Assembly (NCBI GenBank): GCA_026986575.1
Contig: JALSOH010000004.1
Coordinates: 722,693 to 786,692, forward strand
Source: Thermoproteota archaeon
GTDB taxonomy: Archaea; Korarchaeota; Korarchaeia; Korarchaeales; Korarchaeaceae
Reading direction: 5' to 3'
DNA: 64,000 nucleotides
Part shown: positions 33,211 through 41,349 of the stretch, in pieces
Numbering within the stretch: position 1 is the stretch's first letter
Layout: every line of letters starts with the position of its first letter
Notes under the pieces: model-generated
Databases searched by the model: none
Seen by the model: only the letters and a program-made list of their open reading frames with translations
Told to the model about the DNA's origin: nothing
Program-made: the position numbers and the translations under genes

Positions 33211-33986
33211 TGATTGGGGCTGGAGCCTTGGGCAGCGTCTTGGCGGAGTACTTGGTTAGGGAGCACCCGGTCTCCGTTTACGATGTGGATAAGGGGAGAT
33301 CCTCCCGACTGGCTGATCGGATAGGGGGCAGACCTATAGAGAGCCTGGAAGGCCCACTCTCGTATGATGTGGTTGTAATTTCCGTTCCCATCTCCGCCAC
33401 CCCCTCGGTGGTTCGAGAGGTATCCGCCAAGATGGATGAGGGAACGATAGTCGAGGTCTCATCGGTCAAGTCACCCGTGGTCCCTTCAATGAGGGAGGCG
33501 AGTGAGAAAGGCATAGAGACAGTATCCATACATCCTCTCTTCGGACCTGGGCTGAAGGATCTATCTACGGGGAGAGCAGCCCTTATCCCTATCGTCAACG
33601 CGGAGAGGGAACTGGAGATATCATTCTCTCTTTTCCCATTTGAATACGTGATTGTGAACGTCGAGGATCATGATAGGGCCATGGCCTGGCTCGCCCTCAT
33701 TCATCTCATCCTACATGCCTTCCTCTCATCCTCCGAGAGTGAGGCCGAGGTGATTAAATCGCTCGAGACCACGACCCTCAGGTGGTTCCTCAGGCTTGGT
33801 GCTTCCTCACTACTCCAGAGTGAATCCCTAACGGAGGACCTCATTAAGGAGAACCCGTACTTTCAGGAAGTGCTGGATCGCTTCCTCAGATCGATGAGCA
33901 ATGATGTGAGGCTGCTCAGGAAAAGGTTGAGGGGGTGGATGGAACTCCTCGATCTCGAATCGTCCTACAGGTCCCTTTACGGATGA
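33198..33986 (+). CDS. tyrA: Prephenate or arogenate dehydrogenase
   Basis: 262 residues. The Rossmann start VLVIGAGALGSVLAEYL is followed by VVVISVPISATPSVVREVSAKM, EVSSVKSPVVPSMREA and SIHPLFGPGLKDLSTGRAALIPI, all TyrA family signatures (the HPLFGP histidine interacts with substrate). It oxidatively decarboxylates prephenate to 4-hydroxyphenylpyruvate, or arogenate to tyrosine if the fused aminotransferase upstream acts on prephenate. TTG start at 33198, within the end of the fusion gene. It lacks an ACT domain. Confidence 0.88.
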   Translation: MEVLVIGAGALGSVLAEYLVREHPVSVYDVDKGRSSRLADRIGGRPIESLEGPLSYDVVVISVPISATPSVVREVSAKMDEGTIVEVSSVKSPVVPSMREASEKGIETVSIHPLFGPGLKDLSTGRAALIPIVNAERELEISFSLFPFEYVIVNVEDHDRAMAWLALIHLILHAFLSSSESEAEVIKSLETTTLRWFLRLGASSLLQSESLTEDLIKENPYFQEVLDRFLRSMSNDVRLLRKRLRGWMELLDLESSYRSLYG

Positions 33987-33993
33987 GATCGCC

Positions 33994-34935
33994 TCATTCC
34001 TCTATCTCGGCGGGATCCTCATCGGTGCTAGGTTCCACTTCCTCCTCTAGTATCTTCTGAACGAACACGGGGTGCTGGAACAGGGAATGATGCATCTCAG
34101 GCGAGTAGAATTTGGTCCTTCCCTCCAATCCCCTCTCCCTGAACCTCCTCATTAGAACCTCGGTCTCTACATCTGGAGGTACTACGTAGTCTGATCCGAA
34201 AGAGAACGTCCAATCATCGGTGAACGACGGGATGTAGGCTCTCGCCAAAGCGTGCTTGGGGAACGCCTCCCTTATGGCCCTGTACACCCTCTGGAATGCC
34301 AACCTATTTATGTGCAGTCCGGTGCTGTGAGTAACCATGAGGCCGCCCTCCCTCAGGATCTTCCTCACCTCCCCGTAGAACTCCCTAGTGTACAGCCTGG
34401 CAGCCTGACCATAGGGGTCAGTCAGGTCTAGGATGACCACATCGAACTTCTCCTCCGTATTCTCCACGTAAGCCCTTCCATCACCGATCACGAGCTTCAG
34501 CCTGTCGTCATCGAAGGCACCGGCCGGTACCTCAGGTAGATGCCTCGTCACCAGATCAATGACTGACCTGTCCAGTTCCACCATGGTGACCTCCTTAACG
34601 GGATGCTTGAGCACCTCCCTCAGGGCACCTCCATCACCACCACCTATTATCAAGACCCTCTCAGGCCTCTCAACAGATAGCAAAGCCGGATGAACGAGCG
34701 TCTCATGATAGATGAATTCATCGTACAGGGAGAGCATCACTATGTGCTCTATGAAGAGCGACCTCCCGTAGAAGGGAAAATCAACCACCTCCACCAGCTG
34801 TCCAGCTTCACTCTGCTCGGAGGAGATGACCCTCTCCACAGGCGTCAGGGTGGCGAGGTTGGGGCCAGCGTGCTCCAAGTAAAGGAGGATCCCATCGATA
34901 GTGCGCAGTCCGGGCTTCGGCAGCTTGGGGGACAT
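33994..34935 (-). CDS. speE: Spermidine synthase-like polyamine aminopropyltransferase
   Basis: 313 residues. The decarboxylated-SAM binding core reads VLIIGGGDGGALREVLKH and VTMVELDRSVIDLVTRHLPE, then IGDGRAYVENTEEKFDVVILDLTDPYG, the last with the catalytic aspartate region. N-terminal FPFYGRSLFIEHIVMLSLYDEFIYHETLVHPAL is also typical. A charged tail (EEEVEPSTDEDPAEIEE) is unusual. It transfers an aminopropyl group to putrescine, agmatine or another amine; archaeal enzymes vary. It is the last gene of a five-gene minus-strand operon. Confidence 0.9.
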   Translation of the reverse strand: MSPKLPKPGLRTIDGILLYLEHAGPNLATLTPVERVISSEQSEAGQLVEVVDFPFYGRSLFIEHIVMLSLYDEFIYHETLVHPALLSVERPERVLIIGGGDGGALREVLKHPVKEVTMVELDRSVIDLVTRHLPEVPAGAFDDDRLKLVIGDGRAYVENTEEKFDVVILDLTDPYGQAARLYTREFYGEVRKILREGGLMVTHSTGLHINRLAFQRVYRAIREAFPKHALARAYIPSFTDDWTFSFGSDYVVPPDVETEVLMRRFRERGLEGRTKFYSPEMHHSLFQHPVFVQKILEEEVEPSTDEDPAEIEE

Positions 34936-34972
34936 AGGGCTCTTTATCCGGCCGGACTTAAAAATATGGTCA

Positions 34973-36040
34973 CTAGAGGAGGGATTTGGAGAGGAGCTCG
35001 GCTATGGAGTCTACGTACTCCTCATCTACGAGCCCCTCCTCCTGCAGGATAGCCAGTTCACCGTAAACGATCTCCCTCAAATCCTCAGACAGGAGATTGC
35101 CCCCCCAATCTATCCTGTCCACTCTGAGCATAGAAGAGAGCCTTCTATTCACCTCGGTCTCGTCGAAGAGCGAGTCGAACCTCCCAAGGAGATCCTTGAT
35201 TTTGTGAGTCAGTCCCGGGGTCTTGAACCTCAGATTGGATATCAGAAATCTCCTCCTAGCCTTCCCCTTTGTCTCCACTAGGTAGATAGGCAAGAGAATC
35301 TCCCCTATGGGGGGCGCAGATCTCAGAGTGCTGACAAGTTCCTCGTACGCTCTCGCAGCGCCTTCTATTCTCGAAATCAGGGAAGAGCACGCTCCCTCTA
35401 TTCGGCTTCTCTCGTGCTGATACTCCCTCCTGAGGCTCGAGTCCGGTGGATATCTCTCAATCCACGAGTCCAGCTCCCTCACCATCTCGTCGCAGGAAAG
35501 CCTCACCTCAGATGCGAGTCGAGTGAACCTCTGAAGAGAGGACTCCAGCTCGTCAAGCCTGCCCATCAGGGACCTTAACCCTTTGGAGGAGAGGGGATCG
35601 CATTCGTGGCCGACTTGGATGCACAAGTCAACTTCGGTCGTCCTACTTAATAGAGGGAACAGGAAGCTGGGGGCAATTCCCTCTAATCTCACCTCCTCAC
35701 TGGGAGGCCTGAAGGAAGATAGAGCGGACACTCTAGATGCGAAGGTCCTATGATCCAAGGCCGTTCTCAGCGTGGAAAGGGCTGACTCCCAAGCTCCCAC
35801 ATCTTCCAACCTGTAGACAGGTTCTAGGGAGCAGATCCTGTCCATCACCACCGAGAGTCCGTCTACTGTGACTCCTTTCAGGGGGATGTATCTCAACCTG
35901 ATAGAGTCGAGGATCTCCTCTTTCCTGCTGAACAGACCCTTCTTCTTCCTCTTCTCCTGTATGAAAGAGAGGATAGCTGTTAAGTGGGCTGCTAGACTCT
36001 GCCTGGGATAATCCGATAGTATGTTCACGATCTCGGCCAT
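34973..36040 (-). CDS. Unrecognised protein, helix-rich
   Basis: 355 residues without a recognisable family. The N-terminal part (AAHLTAILSFIQEKRKKKGLFSRKEEILDSIRLRYIPLKGVTVDGLSVVMD) is followed by probable coiled coil around residues 155-250 (GLRSLMGRLDELESSLQRF, HERSRIEGACSSLISRIEGA) and a globular end (ILLPIYLVETKGKARRRFLISNLRF). No signal peptide or membrane segment. Its position, overlapping the aldo/keto reductase by 16 nt and followed by speE 37 nt later, places it in that operon. A YLVET-type stretch next to a basic RRRF could suit an anion-binding surface, but I give no function. Confidence 0.7.
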   Translation of the reverse strand: MAEIVNILSDYPRQSLAAHLTAILSFIQEKRKKKGLFSRKEEILDSIRLRYIPLKGVTVDGLSVVMDRICSLEPVYRLEDVGAWESALSTLRTALDHRTFASRVSALSSFRPPSEEVRLEGIAPSFLFPLLSRTTEVDLCIQVGHECDPLSSKGLRSLMGRLDELESSLQRFTRLASEVRLSCDEMVRELDSWIERYPPDSSLRREYQHERSRIEGACSSLISRIEGAARAYEELVSTLRSAPPIGEILLPIYLVETKGKARRRFLISNLRFKTPGLTHKIKDLLGRFDSLFDETEVNRRLSSMLRVDRIDWGGNLLSEDLREIVYGELAILQEEGLVDEEYVDSIAELLSKSLL

Positions 36041-36861
36041 CTCGATCTCTCCTCCAGCACATCCAGTTCCCTCATCAGCTCATCGGGTATCCTCCATCCA
36101 ACTGAGCCGGCTAGCTCCTCCACGTGATTCACACGAGACGCCTTTGGAATTGCCACAACCATCGGCTTGGATATGAGCCAGTTTATCGCTACCTGAGCCG
36201 GGGTCTTCCCCATCTTAGCGGCAATCACCTTCAGCTTATAAGGTGGTCTCTTTGCCAGTCTCCCCCTGTCTAGGGGGCTGTACGCCATGAGGGTTATTCT
36301 CTCCCTCTGACAGTAGGGAAGCAAGTCCTCCTCGGGTTCTCTTACCCTCAGGCTGTACTCCACCTGATTAGTCACCACATCATTATGCTCCAACAGTTCC
36401 CTGGCTCTCTTCAGCAGATCCAGTGAGAAGTTGCTCACCCCAATGTACCTTACGATGCCCTCGCTAACCAGCTCCTCCATCGCCCTCAGCGTTTCCTCGA
36501 GCGAGTAGGAAGGATTTGGCCAGTGGATGAGGTAGATATCGATGTAAGTACCGAGTCTCGCGGCGCTGGCCCTAGCTGCCCTCTTCACCGACTCGTAGGC
36601 CAAGTTGGTTCCCCATACTTTGGTTACTATGGTGATGGATTCCCTATCGAAAGGTTTTATGGCCTCGCCAACCAGCTCCTCAGCCTTCCCCCATCCATAC
36701 ATCTCTGCGGTATCTATGAGCGTCATCCCCAATTCAATACCCCTTCTAAGCGCGGCTATTGCCTCTCCCTTGGGAGTCGCCTCTATCTGGTAGGTGCCGA
36801 GGCCCACCTTAGGTATCTTAACCCCCGTACCGTCAAGTTCCTCGTATTCCACGGGGATCAC
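36025..36861 (-). CDS. Aldo/keto reductase
   Basis: A 278-residue (beta/alpha)8 NADPH-dependent reductase. GLGTYQIEA, LIDTAEMYGWGKAEELVGEA (catalytic Asp and Tyr), IVTKVWG (Lys), YLIHWPNP (His), GVSNFSLDLLKRA and AIPKASRVNHVEE are all standard. It reduces aldehydes or ketones; the substrate is not predictable. Its start overlaps the end of the DNRLRE-type gene by 29 nt; a GTG at 36852 is an alternative start. Confidence 0.9.
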   Translation of the reverse strand: MIPVEYEELDGTGVKIPKVGLGTYQIEATPKGEAIAALRRGIELGMTLIDTAEMYGWGKAEELVGEAIKPFDRESITIVTKVWGTNLAYESVKRAARASAARLGTYIDIYLIHWPNPSYSLEETLRAMEELVSEGIVRYIGVSNFSLDLLKRARELLEHNDVVTNQVEYSLRVREPEEDLLPYCQRERITLMAYSPLDRGRLAKRPPYKLKVIAAKMGKTPAQVAINWLISKPMVVAIPKASRVNHVEELAGSVGWRIPDELMRELDVLEERSRWPRS

Positions 36862-38437
36862 CTATCATAAGCTCCTGAGCTAGGGGAATACCGTTACCAT
36901 TAAGATCAAGTTGCAGGAGCCCGGAGGTTTTATATCTATCTGATCCGGCTACTACAACCACTAGGGTATCGCCTTCCAAGCTCACGTGTACGATCTGCCC
37001 TCCCTCCATGAGGGAAGCCTTCTCGGCGCCGGATAGCAGAGAGGCTGCAATGTTTGTGGGCATGTTACTATCGGTCGGAGCCTTGTGACCGCCCAGCACG
37101 ATGACCACGTCGTAATTGCCGAACTCGTCCGCGGAATTTATCCTGTGGAGGGTAACTCCTGAGGAGTTCGCGGCTGATATCAGGTCCTCAGACGAGAGAT
37201 TCCAGTCTATGTCGTTAGAGTAGACGGCCACCCTTCTGACGCGGGTGGTCACGTTGATCTCGTAGACCCTGTTCTTGGCTCCAGTAAACACGAGGGAGAG
37301 GATGCCTGAGGCCTCTATCCCGTGGAGGGATGTCAGGGAGAGCGTGACATTGAAGGGCGGGGTGCTGGACTGGGGGGAGAGGGATACGTTCAGCCATTCG
37401 GGAGAACCTAAGACCCCAGCGGATACTTCACCGCTGAAGTTCCCCGTGGGCACAACCCTCAGGGACACATTCCTCTCCAATCCGCCAACCAGATCTACTT
37501 GGGAGGGCCCCATCACCGTGAAGCCCCTCCACTCAAGGACCGTGAGGTTCACTGGGGCTGAGGCCTCCATGACGCCCTCAGCTCTTATGACCATCGTGTA
37601 CCCCCCTCCCGGAGCGGTGTCCGGAACCTCCAAGTTGAGGGTGCTGTTGAACGGAGGGAATCCCTGTTGAGGGGAGAACTCGTAGGAGAGAAAATCAGGA
37701 CCCTCTAAAGACAGGTTTATCGGTTTTGAGAGGTGGCCCGTCACGAACACCCTTATGCTTGTGTTCTCACCTTGAGTGACCACCACCTCGGGGGCCTCGA
37801 GAACAAGGCCCAGCGAGGCGGCCTCGTACTCTATCATAAGAACGGGCCCGTTAGATTCACTTACCTCTGAGTAGAACTCGTAGTAACCCTCTTGTCCCTC
37901 AGCTATTTTGATCAGGAGCCAGCCACTGCTCTCCAGCTCGTTGTCGACGGCAGCTTGGACGTAGGACGTCAGATTTATCTCGGCTCGGGGAAGGGAACCA
38001 GTTCCCTCACCCCACTTCTCAATGAGGTCACCTCCTGGAGTGCTCCAAGGGAGGCCCGATCTCACACTGTTCCAGGTCGTTCCAAATATGTCGGGTTCTC
38101 CCCTCACATCCCATACCTCTATAGTGGGGTTAGACGTGTTATACGTGGTCAGTACTAGAGTAGCGTTGAGTATCTTGGAATATTGAGGTATGTGCGACCT
38201 TATCTCACCTATATCGAACCTTAAAAGGGCTCTAGCTTCTATGGTGTCGTTGTCCACTGTGGTTCTGGATACTCTGAGGACTTGGGAGCTCGCATGAGGG
38301 GTGTCAGGCTCCCAGCTGGCTATGTAGCAGTCGACGTAGGACCCGACCGTAAGAGAGTCGCTTGCTTCCATCAACGAGACGGGAATGAGCAGGAGAACCA
38401 TAGAAAGAATGGATAGTGATCTAGCAGAGACCTTCAT
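36833..38437 (-). CDS. Surface protein with DNRLRE-like, Ig-like and S-layer-like modules
   Basis: 534 residues from ATG 38437 (MKVSARS; ten codons upstream are also open). A signal peptide (SILSMVLLLIPVSLMEA) is followed by a DNRLRE-like domain (TVGSYVDCYIASWEPDTPHASSQVLRVSR, ALLRFDIGEI, NATLVLTTY), Ig-like domains (about 200-400) and a C-terminal module (AVYSNDIDWNLSSEDLISAA, VIVLGGHKAPTDSNMPTNIA, VVVVAGSDRYKTSG) that resembles the module at the start of the transglutaminase-like protein. No C-terminal anchor is seen. It overlaps both operon neighbours, an odd place for an exported protein. Paralogue: 7653-9338. Confidence 0.65.
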   Translation of the reverse strand: MKVSARSLSILSMVLLLIPVSLMEASDSLTVGSYVDCYIASWEPDTPHASSQVLRVSRTTVDNDTIEARALLRFDIGEIRSHIPQYSKILNATLVLTTYNTSNPTIEVWDVRGEPDIFGTTWNSVRSGLPWSTPGGDLIEKWGEGTGSLPRAEINLTSYVQAAVDNELESSGWLLIKIAEGQEGYYEFYSEVSESNGPVLMIEYEAASLGLVLEAPEVVVTQGENTSIRVFVTGHLSKPINLSLEGPDFLSYEFSPQQGFPPFNSTLNLEVPDTAPGGGYTMVIRAEGVMEASAPVNLTVLEWRGFTVMGPSQVDLVGGLERNVSLRVVPTGNFSGEVSAGVLGSPEWLNVSLSPQSSTPPFNVTLSLTSLHGIEASGILSLVFTGAKNRVYEINVTTRVRRVAVYSNDIDWNLSSEDLISAANSSGVTLHRINSADEFGNYDVVIVLGGHKAPTDSNMPTNIAASLLSGAEKASLMEGGQIVHVSLEGDTLVVVVAGSDRYKTSGLLQLDLNGNGIPLAQELMIGDPRGIRGT

Positions 38438-39218
38438 AAAATTCAGGCCTCCTGTCCCCGAATACATCGTTCAGCTCATTTATCTTCTTGTTGTCAGCGA
38501 GCTTAGGATCTACCTCCGCAACCATAGCGTGCTCCCCTTCCTTGGGAGCTTGGACAAGCACTTTCATGCCGGGATCCACTACTAGCGATCTGCCCTCATA
38601 CTCGAACCTCTTCCCTCCCCTCTCCTCTACCCCGCTCCTGTCCGAGAGGATGATGTAGACCCTGTTCTCGACGGCTCTGGCCAGGTCCACGGTGGGCGCG
38701 AAGGGGAGCACGAGATTGGAGGGGTGAGCTATGACTTGGGCGCCTTTCAAGGCTAAAGTCCTCGCTGCCTCCGGGAAACGCCAGTCGTAGCATATCATGA
38801 CCCCAACCCTCATACCGGCCACGTGGAACACTCGGAAGCCGGTATCCCCAGGTTCAAAGAACAACTTCTCCTCAAAGAATAGGTGAGTCTTCCTGTAAAC
38901 TCCCTTTACATCGCCATTTTCGTCGATAACCACTGCTGAATTGTAGAACTTATCGCCATCTCTCTCCGCGAAGCCGGCGATCAAGGCAGTGGACGTATCC
39001 TCAGCGAACTTTCTCAGTTCGCTCACGGTGTATCCCTCGAGATCCTCAGCTAGCTTCGAAACTTCTTCCTTACTCAAGAAGAGGTAGCCAGTATTGAACA
39101 GCTCGGGAAAGACTAGTAAGTCCGCCTCCACCTTGGAGGCGAGCTCTAGGGCCCTCGCTACGTTCCTCTCGACCTCACCGAATAGGGGATCGTTCTGGAC
39201 GAAACCCACCTTCTTCAT
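38421..39218 (-). CDS. Carbon-nitrogen hydrolase (nitrilase superfamily)
   Basis: 265 residues with the complete Glu-Lys-Cys triad: LLVFPELFNTGY, GVYRKTHLFFEE and GVMICYDWRFPE. The family hydrolyses amides or carbamoyl groups. With spermidine synthase in the same operon, an N-carbamoylputrescine-type amidase is an attractive guess, but other amidases fit equally. It is the first gene of the five-gene operon; its stop overlaps the next start by 17 nt. Confidence 0.88.
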   Translation of the reverse strand: MKKVGFVQNDPLFGEVERNVARALELASKVEADLLVFPELFNTGYLFLSKEEVSKLAEDLEGYTVSELRKFAEDTSTALIAGFAERDGDKFYNSAVVIDENGDVKGVYRKTHLFFEEKLFFEPGDTGFRVFHVAGMRVGVMICYDWRFPEAARTLALKGAQVIAHPSNLVLPFAPTVDLARAVENRVYIILSDRSGVEERGGKRFEYEGRSLVVDPGMKVLVQAPKEGEHAMVAEVDPKLADNKKINELNDVFGDRRPEFYEGLC

Positions 39219-39258
39219 GCGCTATCCTAGCGAGGCCTACCATAGCGCCTATTAACCT

Positions 39259-39552
39259 TCACGGGATGAGCTCCATGAGGATGAGCAGGAGTACACCAGC
39301 TAGGATAAGTTTCCTCCCTTTGTATGTGAATATATCGCTCGCCCATAGCACCACTCCCAAGGCGATGAGTGTCCCAGCGAGGACCCTCCCTATAGAGATC
39401 GCGGACTCCTTCAACACGTTAAGTATGTTCATAATGCTCTGAGTCAGCTCATTTATCGCGCTCTCGAAACTAGAAAACGGATCCTGAGCCTTGACCACTA
39501 GGGGAGTCATTAGGAGCACCATTATAAGAGCTGAGTAGACAAGCGCCCTCAT
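39259..39552 (-). CDS. Small exported protein with VirB2/TrbC pilin-like shape
   Basis: 97 residues. A signal peptide (LVYSALIMVLLMTPLVVKA, likely cut before QDPF) is followed by an amphipathic stretch (ESAINELTQSIMNILNVLKE), a hydrophobic helix (ISIGRVLAGTLIALGVVLWAS), a short basic turn (DIFTYKGRK) and a second hydrophobic helix (LILAGVLLLILMELIP). That layout is the one of VirB2/TrbC conjugative pilins and of the small pilins of archaeal DNA-import systems (Ced, Ted). The resemblance is architectural only. It is the last member of the run of small membrane proteins, 61 nt after the previous gene. Confidence 0.6.
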   Translation of the reverse strand: MRALVYSALIMVLLMTPLVVKAQDPFSSFESAINELTQSIMNILNVLKESAISIGRVLAGTLIALGVVLWASDIFTYKGRKLILAGVLLLILMELIP

Positions 39553-39613
39553 CGTTTGAATCGAAAGACCGTAGGATAAGTAGGAGAATAAATGCGCTAA
39601 CGACTGGAAACTT

Positions 39614-40420
39614 TCACGAGCCCCTCGCCCTGATCTCCCACTCCCTTATGCAAGAGAATCCCCTCCTTAACCTTCCACCCCGTATTATGATCGCCTCCTT
39701 ATCGAAGACAACGGCCTTGAAGGCGATAGCGACCTCCTCTTCAGCGAACTTGGTGGTATAAGTGAGCCTGAGGCTTATCCCCTCATCAGTGAGGTTCTTC
39801 CTCAGGTACCTCACGAGTGAGGTTAGTTCCTCCCTCATCTCTTGGAGGGCTGCGGTGACGTTCTCCTCACTAGAGAAAGCTTCCTTGACGATACCTATGG
39901 TCCGGTGTCTTAGACGGGTGAGGACCTCTCTGATGAGGAAGTAGGTAGTGGGCTGGCAGGCCTCGACATCGAAGTACCTCCTCGCCTTGATGCCGAGCAA
40001 ATCATCCCTAATCGTTAGCCCCGACGATGCGACAACTTTTATCCCTCCGTCCCTACAGTAGCCCCCGAAGGCCTGATCCGAGACATCGCCCTCTCTTGAC
40101 TCGCCTATAGAGTAACGGAGATCTCCCATCAGGGAGAAGCCTTTGCTCATCAAGTCTTCCCTCAGGAGTTGGACGAACAGACTTCCGTTCGGAGGTGGGG
40201 GGAGCTCCTCACAGGCCGTCGCGTTTACCCCAGCAAGCCACCTATCCACCCAAGACCTAGCGAAGATCATGGACCGGGCTTTGAGCGTGTCGGCCTCCGC
40301 ACTTATCTCATACATCCTCAATTCCCCCATGTAGAGGAGCCAGTCCTCATCAGAGCGCGGTGCGCTGACTAAGAAGGAGGCCACAAGGAGAGCGATAAGG
40401 ATGAGAACAAGCTCCTTCAT
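39614..40420 (-). CDS. Unrecognised exported protein with N-terminal membrane helix
   Basis: 268 residues: an N-terminal hydrophobic helix (ELVLILIALLVASFLVS), then a soluble domain with five cysteines (NATACEELPPPP, GGYCRDGG, VEACQPTTYF, GFSCIRE) that could pair outside the cell. The middle contains a basic helical part (EVLTRLRHRTIGIVKEAF). No known family. Its ATG overlaps the stop of the 91-residue gene (ATGA). It is the largest product of the small-membrane-protein operon. Confidence 0.65.
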   Translation of the reverse strand: MKELVLILIALLVASFLVSAPRSDEDWLLYMGELRMYEISAEADTLKARSMIFARSWVDRWLAGVNATACEELPPPPNGSLFVQLLREDLMSKGFSLMGDLRYSIGESREGDVSDQAFGGYCRDGGIKVVASSGLTIRDDLLGIKARRYFDVEACQPTTYFLIREVLTRLRHRTIGIVKEAFSSEENVTAALQEMREELTSLVRYLRKNLTDEGISLRLTYTTKFAEEEVAIAFKAVVFDKEAIIIRGGRLRRGFSCIREWEIRARGS

Positions 40421-40692
40421 GGCGAACCCACCCTCATTTTCTTATACGGCGAGGTTCCGGGTATCAGAATGCAATAATAGATTCCCTTCTCGCCTCCACA
40501 TGTGCTTACGAGCTCCCCCTGCCCCGATTGACCGAGGAGGATCCTGTATCCGAGCTGGTTTACCGTCCTCTTGAGGTTACTGCATGCCCTAGCTTTCCAC
40601 TTCACCTGCCATCCGGGATGAACTCTAGTCGGGATCACCAGAGCGTAAGACACGACGAGAATTGAGATTAACGCAGCAAGCAGCCACTTCAA
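40417..40692 (-). CDS. Unrecognised small membrane-anchored protein
   Basis: 91 residues: N-terminal helix (WLLAALISILVVSYALVIP), then a short basic domain with three cysteines (KARACSNLKRT, LVSTCGGEKGIYYCILIPG). The start is TTG at 40692, whose last two bases are the first two of the TGA stop of the 27-residue gene upstream (TTGA overlap). The pilin-like shape of one membrane helix plus a small Cys-containing head fits an appendage or secretion component, but no family is recognised. Confidence 0.6.
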   Translation of the reverse strand: MKWLLAALISILVVSYALVIPTRVHPGWQVKWKARACSNLKRTVNQLGYRILLGQSGQGELVSTCGGEKGIYYCILIPGTSPYKKMRVGSP

Positions 40693-40772
40693 CCTAGAGC
40701 ACCTGCCAAAGCCATCAAGAGTAGGGCCACTATGAGCAGGGTCAATAGTGCCTCTAGGAACTCCTCTAACAT
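40689..40772 (-). CDS. 27-residue membrane microprotein
   Basis: A very short ORF, ATG at 40772 to TGA at 40689: an acidic start (MLEEFLEA) followed by a single hydrophobic helix (LLTLLIVALLLMALAGALG). It is too short for common ORF cutoffs. AAGGAGGG lies 8 nt before the ATG, inside the last codons of the upstream gene; its start overlaps that gene by 7 nt and its stop overlaps the TTG of the next gene. It exactly fills what would otherwise be the only gap in the run. These features together make it a likely real gene of unknown role. Confidence 0.6.
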   Translation of the reverse strand: MLEEFLEALLTLLIVALLLMALAGALG

Positions 40773-40960
40773 CTCACGACCCTCCTTAGATAGTTGGAAG
40801 CGTCCAAATCCAGCGAGTCAGCGAGCTCTCTTAACTTCCGCCGAACCTCGTTCATCCTAGCGCAGCCGTAGCTCTCGAGAGCAGGGATAAGGGAGGACAG
40901 GGCGAGTAGCACGATCAGCAGGAGGGCGATCAGTGATAGAAGGGAGAGAGAAGCGCTCAA
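40766..40960 (-). CDS. Small membrane protein with basic helical tail
   Basis: 64 residues from TTG at 40960. The frame is open to 41011 (81 residues), but the TTG overlaps the upstream stop as TTGA and has GGAGGAAGGA immediately before it, so the short form is preferred. A long hydrophobic helix (LSLLSLIALLLIVLLALSSLIPAL) leads into a charged amphipathic part (MNEVRRKLRELADSLDLDA) with cysteines in ESYGCAR and at the C terminus (RRVVRC). Family not recognised. Confidence 0.55.
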   Translation of the reverse strand: MSASLSLLSLIALLLIVLLALSSLIPALESYGCARMNEVRRKLRELADSLDLDASNYLRRVVRC

Positions 40961-41349
40961 TCCTTCCTCCAAGCTCCCGCCCATCCCAATGATACGTACT
41001 GCTCCCGCCAAATGCTGATGAACCTGCCGAAACCCAAGGCTTCACCGTGGCACCTGACCTCAAAGGGGTACCTGAGGCTGGCGGAGGCGTTTCCCGATCT
41101 CACCCTGACTAGGTGTCCACCGCAGGAAAAGCTCACCTTGCATGGGAGGTACACATAGGTCTCAGAGAGTCCTCCCCCTAGCGAATTGGTTATTGCCAAG
41201 TCGATGGATCTGATGGCCGTGTTCACACAATTTACGGATCTCTTCTCATCCAGCGATCTCATGGCCCTGCTGACCGGTCCGTTGATCGAGTACAGTATCA
41301 GGGCCAATCCCGCCGCCATCAGGAGGGCCCTCTCTAGGGAAGCCCTCAT
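40957..41349 (-). CDS. Pilin-like small protein with N-terminal membrane helix
   Basis: 130 residues from ATG 41349, preferred to ATG 41367 because it forms an ATGA overlap with the upstream stop and has GGAGG 8 nt before it. The N terminus (RASLERALLMAAGLALILYSINGPVSRAMRSLDE) has a helix continuing into a charged coil as in type IV pilins, followed by a beta-rich head (GGGLSETYVYLPCKVSFSCGGHLVRVRS, YPFEVRCHG) with cysteines. No clear class III signal peptidase site is visible. It may be a pseudopilin or an archaeal relative. Confidence 0.6.
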   Translation of the reverse strand: MRASLERALLMAAGLALILYSINGPVSRAMRSLDEKRSVNCVNTAIRSIDLAITNSLGGGLSETYVYLPCKVSFSCGGHLVRVRSGNASASLRYPFEVRCHGEALGFGRFISIWREQYVSLGWAGAWRKD

